Under the pieces are notes generated by a model. It was not told where the DNA came from and did not search any database. It worked only from the letters and a program-made list of their open reading frames with translations. A stretch of 64,000 nucleotides of DNA from Bryum argenteum (taxonomy: Eukaryota; Streptophyta; Bryopsida; Bryales; Bryaceae). The stretch is from contig CM073330.1 in NCBI GenBank assembly GCA_037043015.1, positions 14,340,512 to 14,404,511 on the forward strand, read 5' to 3'. How positions within the stretch are numbered: position 1 is the stretch's first letter; each line of letters starts with the position of its first letter. The position numbers and the translations under genes are program-made. Of the stretch, positions 33,567-44,768 are shown piece by piece.

Positions 33567-35140
33567 TTACACTGCATCAGCTGGCTGTTCGAGCTCCTCC
33601 TTCTGTCTGCGGTCCTCTTCTATCAGCTCTACCAAGGATTCCTCTGGTCTCACAGCAATCGCACACTCCAGCTCCTTGATGGATTTCTTCAACCGTTTCA
33701 CCTGGATACACATCATCACATTCTTTATCATAATAACGGACAAACAGGGATGAATTCGCAAATGCTTCCAGAATGTGTCTCTGAAGACTAAGATAGCTAG
33801 CGTGTGTTCTGAAGTGCGGTGTGATTTACCTTCCGATATGGTCACAACATCAACTTCTCGTCGTTGAAAAATTGCTTCAACTCTTGTACGGGCATTTTGA
33901 GCCTGTGAGCAGCAACTGTAGCTTTCGAAGTTGAAGTTCTGAGTCAAATCCGTCAACTACTAAGGCCTTGGTGCTTTACCTTCAACCTGGTCATATTGAA
34001 ATAATCATTGTTGAAAATTGAATCATTACAACCATCACATAGGATGCAACTCAGAGAAAATCTACAATGCAGATAAGGGACCAAGCAGACATACGATATT
34101 TGGAAATGCGTCATTGTTGTGCGAAGAATAACGCCGGCCCCAATCTGGCCCTTGAGCACCATGTCATGAACGACATCGGCTTGAGGTGGCGCTACAGCTT
34201 CGGGTGGCGCTACATCTTCAGGTCGCGCTACATCTTCGGGTGGCGCTACATCTTCGGGTGGCGCTACATCTTCGGGTGGCGCAGTGCCTTCAGTTATGGT
34301 AGCGCTTCGTCGCCTGAGTCAACTATGTTCTGTTAAGCGCCAGGAGCGGCAGGCAGGCCATCGTCACTCGAGTAATCGGAAATGATCAAGTCGATCTTAG
34401 TAAAGAGCTTCTTCTTCTGGCAAGATTCCAGTACATGGGGAACGTAATTATTCCTTCGGTTGCTGCCGGGCAACCTTCCCGCATCTGCCGCATGAGCCAG
34501 CATACGGACAAAACTTCAGCTGGGTAGCCAGTGGGGTTTCTGGATTTACCCCACTTTGTACCATTGGCACATAGCGTTATGTTTCAAGGGTGCCAGGCGA
34601 CGACCGGAAGAACGGGGAGCGTTTCCCCTGTGCTGGGATCTTACCGAGAAGATCTCATCGATGAAGTCGAACGACGGAAGAAGGTACCTCTTTTCGGGAG
34701 TGTTCATTGCGCCAGGAATTACCGTTTTAACCTCTAGAGCACTGGGAGTATCAACCCAATTGTAGACAGAAGCCCATTCCACTTGGCCTGTGTGAGGCGG
34801 TGGCTTGTTTGCAGGATTCATGGAATTCAGGTCGGTGCTGTACTTTTGGATTTCGAATGTACACATGTGGCGGAAGGCTCACTGTATGATCGGCCCAATT
34901 ATTCCTCAAGGCAGCTCGCGCAGGGTTGTGGATCACGACCACTCATGGTTCAGATCGACCGCCCTTTATGGAGGCCTCCAATCGCTTCTTTCCCCTGTCC
35001 GCGATCAGGTCGCTTAGGGTGGTGTGCATGTCGATGTCCTCTCGCTAGTGGTCATTGCTTCGAGCCAGCTTCAATGTGGAAATTGACTCATAGCGCTCTG
35101 TGTAGCCGAGAAGCAAAATTTAGACCATCCTTCAAAAACC
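33567..35140 (-). pseudogene. Decayed or fast-evolving gene with APPEDV repeats and a coiled-coil last exon
   Basis: The last exon (33701-33567) is clean: acceptor TATCCAG, then VKRLKKSIKELECAIAVRPE and a Glu-rich coiled-coil-like end, stop TAA. Around 33830-33950 another exon-like frame (QNARTRVEAIFQRREVDVVT) ends before GTAAAT. At 34100-34290 a frame contains six tandem APPEDV-type hexapeptides followed by ADVVHDMVLKGQIGAG. Upstream pieces (34330-35060) match the decayed copy at 29.7-30.2 kb but contain stops, for example one between GGRSEP and VVVIHNPARAAL. Family not recognised. Confidence 0.35.
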
Positions 35141-35475
35141 TCATTCTTCAAAGATCCCATTGTTCAAATGAACCTTACTTTGAAGTATCATTCTTCAAAA
35201 GTCCCATACTTTTAAGTACCATCCTTCAAAAGCATCATTATTCCCGAAGTCATATGTACTGGAAATTAATTCGTAACATCATCTAACATATAATATTTAC
35301 CCCGCATATTTCTATGCAATTCTTGTTTTGACTGAACGGATTTTTTAAGTCAGGAAAAACTTCGATAAACTGCACTACAATTTTAGTGTACCCAATTATA
35401 ATTCTTCTGATTGTTGTTTGCTCCGCAGCCAAAACAGCAAACGCATCAAAAGGAATGGGGCCAAGTTCGGGGTAT

Positions 35476-35547
35476 TGAACCCGACGTGAATCGAACACGC
35501 AACCTTCTGATCTGGAGTCAGACGCGCTACCATTGCGCCACGGATCC
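35476..35547 (-). tRNA. tRNA-Trp (anticodon CCA)
   Basis: Minus-strand 72-nt cloverleaf. Acceptor stem GGATCCG/CGGGTTC with discriminator A, D-arm around TGGCGCAATGGTAGCGC, anticodon stem TCTGA-CTCCAGA-TCAGA with anticodon CCA, T-arm containing GTTCGATTC. The sequence matches the standard plant nuclear tRNA-Trp as I know it. No intron. Confidence 0.95.
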
Positions 35548-35639
35548 CCGCATGTTCAGAACGTCCACAAAATACATTATACACAAGCAAGCTCAGTTCG
35601 AGGAGATTTTCTCTCGCTCCCTTGGAAATGGTGTACAAG

Positions 35640-36890
35640 TATTTAATTGCACGTTCTGAGCAAAAGACGGAATGCGCACTGAGTCGGGCCTCGCACCCTC
35701 TCTAGCGTTCTCGGAAGTATGCGGGCTCGGAACAAGAGGCTGAATGCAAGAAAATGAATACCCTGCATCCAGCGATCATGCCTAAAACCCGCAACCCTCT
35801 AATACATTAGCATCCACGAAAAGGCATTGCAAATTGCAATGTTAAAGAATGTGCACTCAATCTGGGCACCAACCACGGTGAGAGCCAGTCGTGAGACAAG
35901 CGTGGTTGCAATCTTCAGATCAAGAGGCAGGATACAAGAATGAACTTCTTGCACCTGGAGGCTTTACTGTGGCACAGCTATGACTCGAATCCCTTCCATC
36001 AATGCTTTCGCACCCACGGAAGGCGCTCTTAAGGGCCGTGCGATGAATCGAAGAGAGGATCAGTATGAAGTTGGCGTCACCGCGGAGGGGAGAATAACAG
36101 GAGGGGAAGTGCATGTTGATGTCAGGAGAAGTCTAGGCCGCACATGAAACTTGATATGGCGGTCCACGCCTTTTTATTCAACCTATTTCGACTGACTTGA
36201 CGATTGCATGTAGGGGAGCTTGCGAGGGCATCTAGCGTTAGCTTTCGGCAAGTGCCCGGGGTGCTCCCCTCGCACTTACTCCCTCCGTCGCTGAGCCCTC
36301 CGCTCAAACCTTTTACTGAACCATCATATCCTACAATCCCAAGTCTACTGCATTCAAAGAGACTCAAAAGAAGAATGCTGAAGTTTCGCGTGTGCTCGGA
36401 GAAGCTGAACAAAACTAAGCTAAGCACAGACGACCTGGAGGCAACTGCATAGCGCAGTAGATTACTGATTGGAAAGAGGCTTCGGGAAGCATATAAGCTT
36501 TGAAGTGTGGAAGATGATGGTGGACGAAACCCTAACGAAGGTGCAGGACGCAACCCTAACTCTGGTCGTTTATATTTTTTATTCAGTCTCGTCGATGTTG
36601 TGTCTCGGAAGAATGGGAGTTTGATACCGTTGGGATCAAGATCCACAATTCTTTTCCCCTGAAAAGCCCAATTTATCATTTTATCGTTTATATTGATTTT
36701 TGAAAGAGTGTCAAAAAAAACTACTGAAATGTAAAACATGTATATAAAAATTGCTGAGAGTTATGAATCATATGTAATATTCAAAGTTTCATGTACAATC
36801 ATAAAAAAAAGTGTAGGTTTTTCTTTTTAACACAACCATGGGAGGATTTTCACTCATAGACTCACTAACCAAGAAGTTGAATCGTATTGA
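35640..36890. other. spacer with no supported gene
   Basis: Downstream of the tRNA there is moderately GC-rich sequence to about 36550 with AACCCTAAC words at about 36528 and 36552 (telo-box-like). Open frames on both strands (for example 36122-36739, minus) have no recognisable domain or splice context. This may be the promoter or leader of an unrecognised transcript. Confidence 0.25.
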
Positions 36891-36924
36891 TAATATTCCA
36901 GCATTGAGAACTTCATTTTTAGTG

Positions 36925-37340
36925 TTACACCCCACGGCATTGCCACACTCATACAAATAACTTCTTGTATTTTGGAGGCCATAAATAGTTAAATACTTTG
37001 AAATTCAATATCTTTGTATACGTCGCTTGCACCTCTACGGAAAAACTTGCTCCAATGACACCTCATACGCCCCAGTCCCAGTCCGACTCAGTCCGACCGA
37101 CAATTTCTAAGATCATATTGAGACTCACAAAACGAACTACCTATACCTATCTTATATGATAGACTGATACATCCTCGCAGCGTTGCCATGCTCATACAAA
37201 TGATTTTCAGTATTTTTGGGGCCATAAATTCTCTAAAAAAATGATACTATGAGATCCATCAACCCAATTCGCAATCCAATTGTTGCATGCACCAATATGT
37301 AACATCGGCTCGCAACCACACCTCATGCGCCCCGATCCGA
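36925..37340. repeat. Dispersed ~240-bp repeat, two diverged units
   Basis: Two consecutive units, each with a GCRTTGCCAYRCTCATACAA start, TTTTGGRGGCCATAAATT, a ...TTGCACC... stretch and an ACACCTCATRCGCCCCRRTC end. The same unit recurs at 51290-51800 (two units) and inverted at 52390-52760. Confidence 0.6.
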
Positions 37341-37616
37341 CCAAGGGTGCATGAGATATAATGACATCACTCACACTTTTACACACACACACACAAACAA
37401 ATTACCTCCCTTGAATAATAGATTATGAGAAACTTTTTACGAAGTTATCAAACACAAAGTTTATAATATATCAACTATTTTCTCCAAATCCCCCTTAGAC
37501 CTTTAAGAATTAGTTTGTAATTTCTTGCGTCTTTAGGGGTTGAAGCTTCTTACCTAGAATTGTTTAGCTTGTTACCTTTGATCGTTCAGAAGTTGAACTT
37601 CTTATCCCTTTGGACC

Positions 37617-37983
37617 AGACACCACAAGCCTTGGCTGGGTGGTTGGGGCTCACGGGCCCCCCATTGAGGACGTCGTGGGTGGTTGGGGCTCATGGCCTCC
37701 AATGAGGATGTCGTGGGTTCTATTCCCCATGCTGGTGTGGTACTTACCACCATAGTCCACCCAACTATGGTGAGGGGCGCTTGGACCTTGTTGTATGGGT
37801 ACCTCAAAGGTCTTTGGGGATACTATGTCAAGTATTTAGTTATAGTGTCCACCCCTGACAGGGAAGAGTAGTATTGTCCGAATTTCCCCTTGTCTACAGT
37901 AGTAGACATTGGCTCATTAGCATTACAAACAAAGACTTCATTCACGTCGGCCCCTTAGAAAAGGACTTGAGTTTCTATTTATC
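37617..37983 (+). mobile_element. tRNA-derived SINE, copy 2, with internal duplication
   Basis: Same family as 28823-29183, here on the plus strand: starts AGACACCACAAGCC, B-box-like GGTTCTATTCC near 37717, ends GAGTTTCTATTTATC with a worn tail. The A/B-box region is tandemly duplicated (37641-37680 and 37681-37720, both starting GGTTGGGGCTCA). No convincing target duplication remains. Confidence 0.75.
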
Positions 37984-37988
37984 CTTAA

Positions 37989-38386
37989 GAGCATTCCTAC
38001 CCATCCTGAAAAACGGATGAACTCAACTTATATTGTGAGTGGCGGCCCTCAAAAGTGCTCCACCCATCCTGCAAAACGGACGAACTCAACTTGTTTTGGG
38101 GTTAGAAGTTGAGTTTGACCTGCAAATTGGGGTCATTTTGAGGGGTGGAGCTCCAACCCCAAAACAAAAAAGGAACCCACTAAATGACAAAGGACAAACA
38201 AAGAACAAACTTCATATTCTCCTCCGATTTCCAGGTGCCAATGAGATTCATCTTGCTTTTGTTTTTTCCTTGTTTTATCACCATGTATACAAGTCATGGG
38301 TGGGGCACCTGGCTTGCAAACCAACTCAACTCAACTTATTGTGAGGATGATCCACCCTCCCATTTCTGGAATGGGTGGTGATGCCC
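37989..38386. mobile_element. PIF/Harbinger-like MITE
   Basis: Flanked by TAA on both sides (37986-37988, 38387-38389). Imperfect terminal inverted repeats GAGCATTCCTACCCATCC and, reversed, GGGCATCACCACCCATTC. An internal AACTCAACTT word recurs in both halves. It abuts the 3' end of SINE copy 2. No transposase frame. Confidence 0.6.
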
Positions 38387-38530
38387 TAAGGGTCAAGCGG
38401 AAGGTGATCAGCGTCTTTGTAAGCATATTGATACCCAATCTTCTTTTTATGTTGACGTTATGTGTGTTGTGTCTACACATGCACGTGGGATAACCGTGTA
38501 ATGAACCGATCCAGTTCCTTGATGTTCTGA

Positions 38531-38548
38531 ATTAGGGTTTAGGGTTTA
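38531..38548 (+). promoter_or_regulatory. Telo-box upstream of the RPP14-like gene
   Basis: ATTAGGGTTTAGGGTTTAAC contains two overlapping telo-box motifs (AAACCCTA on the minus strand), common in plant promoters and leaders of translation and RNA-processing genes. A second tract sits in the first mapped intron at about 38846-38863. Confidence 0.55.
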
Positions 38549-38674
38549 ACAGTAACAGAGCCCAGTACACGACATTTCTTTTACTTTCGATCTTCAAAAA
38601 ATTGCACAACATCGCACATTGATAAAGTTATTTTTCTTCATTCATTCCAGGGAGTGAAGTTTCCGTTGTTTTAG

Positions 38675-39271
38675 GCTACTCGAAGAATTTCTGGAGAATC
38701 GACAATTGCTTTTCCTGTGACCAACAGTAGGGTTAATGTGAGGATTGAGGATGCCGGCAAGCAAGTCTCGAGGACGGCGAAAGCTGAGCTACACGTACAT
38801 TCGTTTCAACTTGTACGCCTTTCTATTCACAATCCCCTGCTGTGAGTAGGGTTTAGGGTTTAAGGGATCCGAAAGGCTCAAGTGATTGTTGTTGTGATTG
38901 CAGCACATTGGATTCTCCCAAACTCAAGGCATCGCCGGAGTCTTTCACTGACGCTTTGGACACCGCACTCACCACGCTGTATGGGTGCATCGGTGGTGCT
39001 CTCATTTGGGACCTGGTGAATTTCGATAACGAGCTCAGCATCGCCACAATTCAATGCCAGAAAAGGTGACTATCCTCAAAATCAGTATCAGAATACTTCT
39101 GAGATTCTTTTTTTGCATGGAAGGGTGAGTCGATTGATGTGTGAGTTTTGTTACAGTGATGAAGAGCGGATATGGGCAGCAGCAAGTTTTTTGACGCAAG
39201 TGAAGGGCTCATTTTGTCGTCTTCAAGTTCTGGACTCGTCTCCCTCTCTCATGTCTGCTTTGGAGCAATGA
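38675..39271 (+). CDS. RPP14-like RNase P/MRP protein subunit (5' end not placed)
   Basis: Three exons with matching phases: 38675-38841 (acceptor GTTTTAG, donor CT|GTGAGT), 38904-39065 (acceptor GATTGCAG, donor AG|GTGACT) and 39157-39271 (acceptor GTTACAG, stop TGA). The product reads ELHVHSFQLVRLSIHNPLL, then FTDALDTALTTLYGCIGGAL and IWDLVNFDNELSIATIQC, then DEERIWAAASFLTQVKG and FCRLQVLDSSP. This follows the human RPP14 pattern (small alpha/beta subunit of RNase P and MRP, tRNA 5' processing). The first exon with the start codon probably lies at 38.48-38.66 kb. RPP14 versus the related POP5 cannot be settled by eye, but the LQVLDSSP end favours RPP14. Confidence 0.65.
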
Positions 39272-39537
39272 AGAGCACAGTCAGCCTTTGATTTGGATTA
39301 TTGAAAGGCTTGTATGGAGGGACGGATATGATGCAAGGAACTCAATTATGCAGGTGGCGATGGTTTATGATATGTAGCTGATTGAACACTTCGGTATGGG
39401 AGAATCGAGAATCAAGCCGTATGTAGATTACAGCCTTATGAAAAGCAGAGGTCGTGTCTTTAGTATCAGTTGTTAACTCTGCCTTTCCAACACGCATTCA
39501 CGTTGTGTACTATATAAGCTTCATGTGAAGATGCATT

Positions 39538-39945
39538 TTAAGAACCTCTTTGTCTCCGAGTGGTTTCACACTGGGACCTAAGATCACAGATCTGTAATTT
39601 AATAGTACCTTCGATACAATAGTACTCTGGATTGTTCTTAAGCACATCATTTAGTAGTACTTTTCCTAACAAAAAAAGTCTCTTCTTTCTTTTCGCGAGA
39701 ATTGTTGCTGAGACAGTACGTAGCACATTCAAGTCTGAGAGGATTCTGAGTATTTTCTGGTGTCTAAGGTAGATCAATAAATCTTTTGCGTATGGCATTC
39801 CTGATACTGTGGTCGTGTTGATGTACTGGTGATAAGGAGTTACGGTAGTCATTGTTCGATGGAAACAGTAGAGTATGTAGAGGTCCAGAATAGCTCCAAC
39901 ATACCCATCTGGGAGAGTTATAGCATCTGTTGAACTAATCGACAC
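39538..39945 (-). CDS. Hypothetical 135-residue protein
   Basis: Intact ATG-to-TAA frame with ordinary codon use (MSISSTDAITLPDGY at the start; a basic stretch ILAKRKKRLFLLGK in the middle). No domain, signal peptide or membrane segment recognised. It lies between the convergent RPP14-like and MOC1 genes. A chance frame in 3' flanking DNA is possible. Confidence 0.25.
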   Translation of the reverse strand: MSISSTDAITLPDGYVGAILDLYILYCFHRTMTTVTPYHQYINTTTVSGMPYAKDLLIYLRHQKILRILSDLNVLRTVSATILAKRKKRLFLLGKVLLNDVLKNNPEYYCIEGTIKLQICDLRSQCETTRRQRGS

Positions 39946-40414
39946 CCATAAAGTTTACAATTCACAACGTCTATGTATCAAGCTTCTCCTAGCTTGAATG
40001 ATAGGATGGGATACAGTAAAAGGTAGGTTGTTTCCCTTCTCAGCTTCAGTTGCACACTCAGGTTTCACTATCTAAATATTAGAATAGGAAGCTCTGAACA
40101 TGCTTAGTCAGCCGCCCTAAGTTGCAGATTTCTAAGACCATTTTGAGAGCTACACAAAGCCTACCGACAGAAAGTTTTTGACACACAAAAGATCGATGGC
40201 GAGGCCGAAGGACAAGCACAGAACAACTCATCAACGTGAAAACAGGAACTAAACGGGAATGAAATTGAACTTTTCAACGTCGTGATTCAATGTAATCACG
40301 TCCCTCAATATCTGTTAACAATGTGCTAGAATCCCACAATGATGTACAAACGTCTGCTTAAGTTCTGTAGGTGGTCATCCAACTCTGGTTGCATCATTGC
40401 AATCTTTGGTAACT

Positions 40415-42240
40415 TCATTCAGTCTCCTCATCCAGTACTTTCGGTGGCGGTGACAAACCCTTTCCAAACGCTGCAATAAGAATAGCATCTGCGCGACCTG
40501 CAAAACCAAGCATTCATTAGATTAACAAGCTGGGTTTTCATTACGACGCTATCTCAGGAGCTAAGAGAGAAATTCTTTACCATGATCTTTTTTGCGCTTC
40601 AGCTGAGGTCCCAAATCAGGGAAGAGAGCCATAGCCAAGGTTCTACTGTCATCCTGCACTCAAAAAACATCATATGTCAACTCTCTCTAATGAAGTGAAG
40701 CTTTTTCAACACTAACCATTTTAGACAAGGAATGGGCAAATGAAGAGGAAGTCAAACCTTAGTGTACTGCCTCCCAGATATGCCCATTGCACTCTTCCAT
40801 GCTTGAGCGCGCACAGGCACTACTCTGAACCCTAAGGCCATCAATATTCCAACCCACATACCATAGCCGAATCCACAACCATACCACCCCTGTTGCAAAC
40901 ACATCATAAAACAATAAGGTAATTGTCGAAATTAAAACTTAGAATCACCATCAGGAGGCTTTACAGCTAAGAAATGTATACGATTGGTTACTAACCTGCT
41001 TTCCATCTTTGGGGAAAGGCATGGCTTGCTCCACATATGCTACACTTCCTGCAAGTGAGAGTCAAATCCTAGAAATAAGTAATGCAATACATTACAAATC
41101 AAAAACACTAGATTGTACGCATTTGATTACCTGCTGGTGCATTGATGCCGTTCACAAGATCAACGATGGAGCTAGCATCGTGACGTCGTCTCATGGTTTT
41201 TCCAATCTGCACTTTCACGCATGGAACGTCCAGAACCTGCAGCATGGTTACAATGCACTCCATATTTATCGCAGTATAAAACATGTATAAGATTCCTGTT
41301 TATCGAAACTCTTATCTTACAACAGGAAGTTCGGGAAGAGTACCTCTTGACTCGCAGCTCGCAGGACGGCAATTGCACCAGAGGCATCAGGATCGATCCC
41401 AAGTACACAAGCGTTGCTCGGTACATCATCAACCTGTATGAACACAAAGATGTAACACTTAATACACCATGAGAACTAAAAGAAAGTTTTATACATGATT
41501 GCAATTCTCATACCTACATTCAGTCCATCTAGTCCGACGCTCCAAGCTGCTGTCTCCAGATCCTCGGGCACTGGTTACAACAAGAAATAAGACCTGTTAT
41601 TATTGATTTCATACATGAAATGCTACAAACGAGACAGAGATACCATGATCCTTACAATCGGCTAATTCTCCTTCTGATTCTGTTTCTGATTCTGATTCCC
41701 CTTTCGTGACTAGCTTGACAGGAGCTTCAGCAGCAACTTTGATTCCTCTAATAAGCGACTGTTGCCTGGACCTGCCAATTGCCCTTCACATGTTAAATTC
41801 ACGTTGAACTTTGAATAATCTTGTATAAATTACAGTTGATGTGGGGTTACTGACTTGTTGATGATAAATGTTGTAGGTTCTACTTTGCAGAGACGACATT
41901 TTGTAAGTAATCGATTTCTCCAGCATGCACACGACGGTGCCGTTTCCTTCTGTGATACACAGAACGATCCAAATTGAACCAGTTTAGCATTTGCTGATAA
42001 TGTGAAATCAATGAATCTAGTTTCTTTCTTTTATAATTTAGCACAAAAAGAATCTGTACTAAGAAATAGCCCAATTCTCAAAGCCACCCTAAAGTCTGAA
42101 CCCACGAAAAGTGAGCACAATACCCGTTGGGTACCAAAGAAACTGCGAAGCTTGATTGAGGAAACAGATGAAGCTATAAACGGTGTAAATCGTCCCGAAG
42201 CAACAGCAGCTACGCCCTTCCATGGGACTCCCTTCATCAT
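40415..42240 (-). CDS. MOC1: Plastid Holliday-junction resolvase MOC1
   Basis: RuvC-fold endonuclease that resolves recombination intermediates of plastid DNA and is needed for nucleoid segregation. Exons with consistent phases: 41993-41884, 41771-41656, 41570-41518, 41433-41344, 41236-41131, 41048-40996, 40889-40758, 40653-40581 and 40497-40415. The first exon starts at ATG 42240 with an Arg/Ser-rich, transit-peptide-like start (MMKGVPWKGVAAVASGRF); its donor is unclear. Acidic catalytic motifs are visible in order: VLGIDPDASGAIAVL, AYVEQAMPFPKDGKQ, YTKDDSR and KRKKDHGRADAIL. The GFGYGMWVGIL and VPVRAQAWK blocks are those of plant MOC1. All splice sites are GT-AG and all expected blocks are present, so the gene looks functional. 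Confidence 0.9.
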
Positions 42241-42635
42241 TATGCTTTCCCGTGCGATTCAAAGCTGCAATAGGTATTCAAAGGAGGTGAACTCTCAAGT
42301 GACAATTCGACAAAAATCAACGCTGTACTAAATATTTGGAATTTTTAGTAAAACTTTCTTGTACTAAGTCCATGAGAGTACCTGCTGGTGCGAGGTCGTT
42401 CTTCAACTTCGATCTAGGCGATCAGCCACTCGCCATTCTCACCATTCAGAGCTGCTGATTAATGTATAAGCAATTTGTCGCAGTCATGAGAGTAACAGTT
42501 GCAACGAATTCTCGCGAGAAACCCTAATTCCTCTCCGAAAATGTACGCTTTAGAATTCTCGCTCTGCCCCTCGATTCACAGCCTCACCGCGAGTGAGGTT
42601 CTGCACAGGCAACCGAAGTCACGAGGGGTTTAAGG

Positions 42636-42648
42636 GGGTTTAGGGTTC
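42636..42648 (-). promoter_or_regulatory. Telo-box upstream of MOC1
   Basis: On the minus strand GAACCCTAAACCCCC lies about 400 bp upstream of the MOC1 start codon, and a second AAACCCTAATTCC is at about 42519-42530. Telo-box-type elements are common near the starts of plant housekeeping genes. Confidence 0.45.
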
Positions 42649-43172
42649 TTCGAAATGCTGATGGGCAGGGGATCAAATTCTCTTGCTACCGCCAATTTCA
42701 CTCATAATTCAAAATAAAATGTAACTCTCAAACCTTGTAAGGGTATCTTAGACAATGCAAAATCCATGCATCTCCTTAAACTGCTCATTCTAAACTGTCC
42801 ATTTTAGATTCATGCCTACTTTCTAAATTTCATGTAAAAGAATGTACCTCATGTGCCCATGGAGCATGTGAACAGTTTTAGGAATGTGGTGCATGTCACT
42901 TCTAAAAAAATTATTTATTTTATAATTGTTAAAAATATATTGCAAAAATATGAAATTTTCTTTATTTCTTCATATTTATGATTGAAAATATTGATTTACA
43001 TATTCCAAGTTTCCAACTATAGTGTAGTTCTTAAATGCAGAGTTAAAATATGGTTTACCTTATGCTGCTCTCAATTGATGATTGGGAACCTTTCTCGATA
43101 TGAAGCTCCCTCAAAATGAATGGAACCCTTCTCACAAGACTTTACGGATGATGTAGATATCTATGTATTTGG

Positions 43173-43265
43173 CCGGTGGCCATCGGGATATTAGCATTAC
43201 GAACGGACACTTCCTTCACGCTGGCCCCTTAGAAAGGGACCGGAGTTTCTATCTATCTATCTATC
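43173..43265 (+). mobile_element. tRNA-derived SINE, 5'-truncated copy 3
   Basis: Only the 3' end is present, from CCGGTGGCCATCGGGATA to GAGTTTCTATCTATC with a (TATC)n tail. It is flanked by an 11-bp duplication TATGTATTTGG (43162-43172 and 43266-43276), showing it inserted in truncated form by retroposition. Confidence 0.8.
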
Positions 43266-43440
43266 TATGTATTTGGTATTCATATTTGAAGAAATATATA
43301 TACCGACAAAGATTGCAAATGTATTTATATGAAAAAAAATTCATACACCACCAAATATTGCAAGAACTCTTTCGTGTCTACTTTCAAGTAAATCAACTAA
43401 GCATTGGAATTAAATACCCACTTTGAAGTTGAAAAAGTAT

Positions 43441-43671
43441 AAGAGCACTTTCACTACCCGTATGTCATTTAGGCTAGTTTGACACCCTCATGTTGAATAA
43501 GTAAATTTTTTTTTGAGATTTTGATTCAATAGTTCACTTTTGTGCCAGTTTGGTTCATTTGAGTGCCAATAACGTTTTTTACAAGAATAGTAATTTCTGG
43601 ATTTTTGGTGATTTTGATTTTAAATTAATTTTTGTCGAACTGGCCTATGACATACAGGTATTTGCACTCTA
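43441..43671. mobile_element. MITE with ~35 bp imperfect terminal inverted repeats
   Basis: Left arm GAGCACTTTCACTACCCGTA then TGTCATTTAGGCTAGTTTG; right arm, reversed, GAGTGCAAATACCTGTATGT then CATAGGCCAGTTCG. About 230 bp, AT-rich centre, no coding frame. Target duplication ambiguous (TA-rich). Confidence 0.55.
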
Positions 43672-43679
43672 TATAAACA

Positions 43680-44590
43680 CAACAAATTTAGCATACAAAG
43701 CATGTGGTAGTTGTTAAATGCATGTCCATTGTTAAATGCATGTCCATGATAACCTCTTAGAGGATCCTCTCCACTACCCTTGAGAAGTGTAAAAACCGCT
43801 GCAAAAAGTATGTCAACATTGGAGTATCCATCTGGAATGCAGATATTGAATATGCTCTAAAACTCATCAGAAGATAGTCATGTTAACTTCCAAGTTAGAA
43901 AACAAGGCCTTAAGCAAGTGGTCATGGTGAACTAAAATGTCCAAATTTACATAAAATTGTTTAATAACACAAATGTTCCAATCAACATAGATGTGTTGAT
44001 TTGAACTTTTCAATTTATTGCGTTCACTTGAGTAGGGCCCCCTTTTCTACTACACAAGAGTTGTTACTTAGTGTTATGGTTTGACAATTAGTGTTGTAGC
44101 ACTATGGTGAGATGTGACATTTACTCTTACGGTTCGCAATTAACACGACTGTAACACTAATTAACAACCTCTTGTGAGCAAACTTTTTTGAGCAAGCAAG
44201 ACACTTACTTTGAGTCATAGGGGGAAGAAAAATTGGTACATCATGATGCAAAGATTTGTAATATTTTGAATTCTTGCATGACAAAGCGTCTAAGGTAAAC
44301 CTACAGTATCGAAACCAAAATGGCAAATTGCATCTTCACAGAATTGGAGTAAAAACCTTAAGTTTTACATCATTCTGGTGGAGCTATTCAAGTCATCACC
44401 ATAGCCACATTCCAAGGGGCCCTAAATTTTCCTGCACCAATCTGTACTCGTCGACGAGGTCCTCTTCCGGAAGATCATGCCTTTTCCGGGGAATTTCTGA
44501 CTCCGTGTGCATCTGCGTAAGGTGCGTGAGATCCATCAAGCTGCTCACAATCGCAACTTTTCTGAGCTTTGTGGGTCAGTTTTGTCAATA
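43680..44590. other. intergenic and probable 5' flank of the MoaE gene
   Basis: No gene supported. A 22-bp tandem duplication (TGTTAAATGCATGTCCAT) lies at 43716-43752. GC content rises after 44400, and a telo-box-like CTTAGGGTTTTG sits at about 44595, consistent with a promoter and leader for the gene starting at 44769. Confidence 0.35.
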
Positions 44591-44668
44591 TCGAACTTAG
44601 GGTTTTGAATGGAAGATTGCAGGATGAACGCTCAAGAGAGAGGTTCGATGCGGATTATGGTAGATTGA

Positions 44669-44696
44669 AGCAGCAGCAGCAGCAGCAGCAGCAGGT
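44669..44696 (+). repeat. (AGC)n microsatellite in the MoaE leader
   Basis: About nine AGC/CAG triplets just after a short upstream frame that starts ATG AAC GCT at 44624 and ends TGA, followed by CAGGTTCCG. It precedes the main start codon by about 75 bp and lies outside the protein-coding frame. Confidence 0.75.
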
Positions 44697-44768
44697 TCCG
44701 TAATTTGATTATCGAATCACCACTTTGGAGGACTACAGTATTGAGTTCGAGTGTGGGGATTTCTAGGG

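Noticed and set aside
36122-36739. 205-codon minus-strand frame
   Set aside because: Starts in AT-rich DNA, has no domain, no splice context and irregular composition; probably chance.
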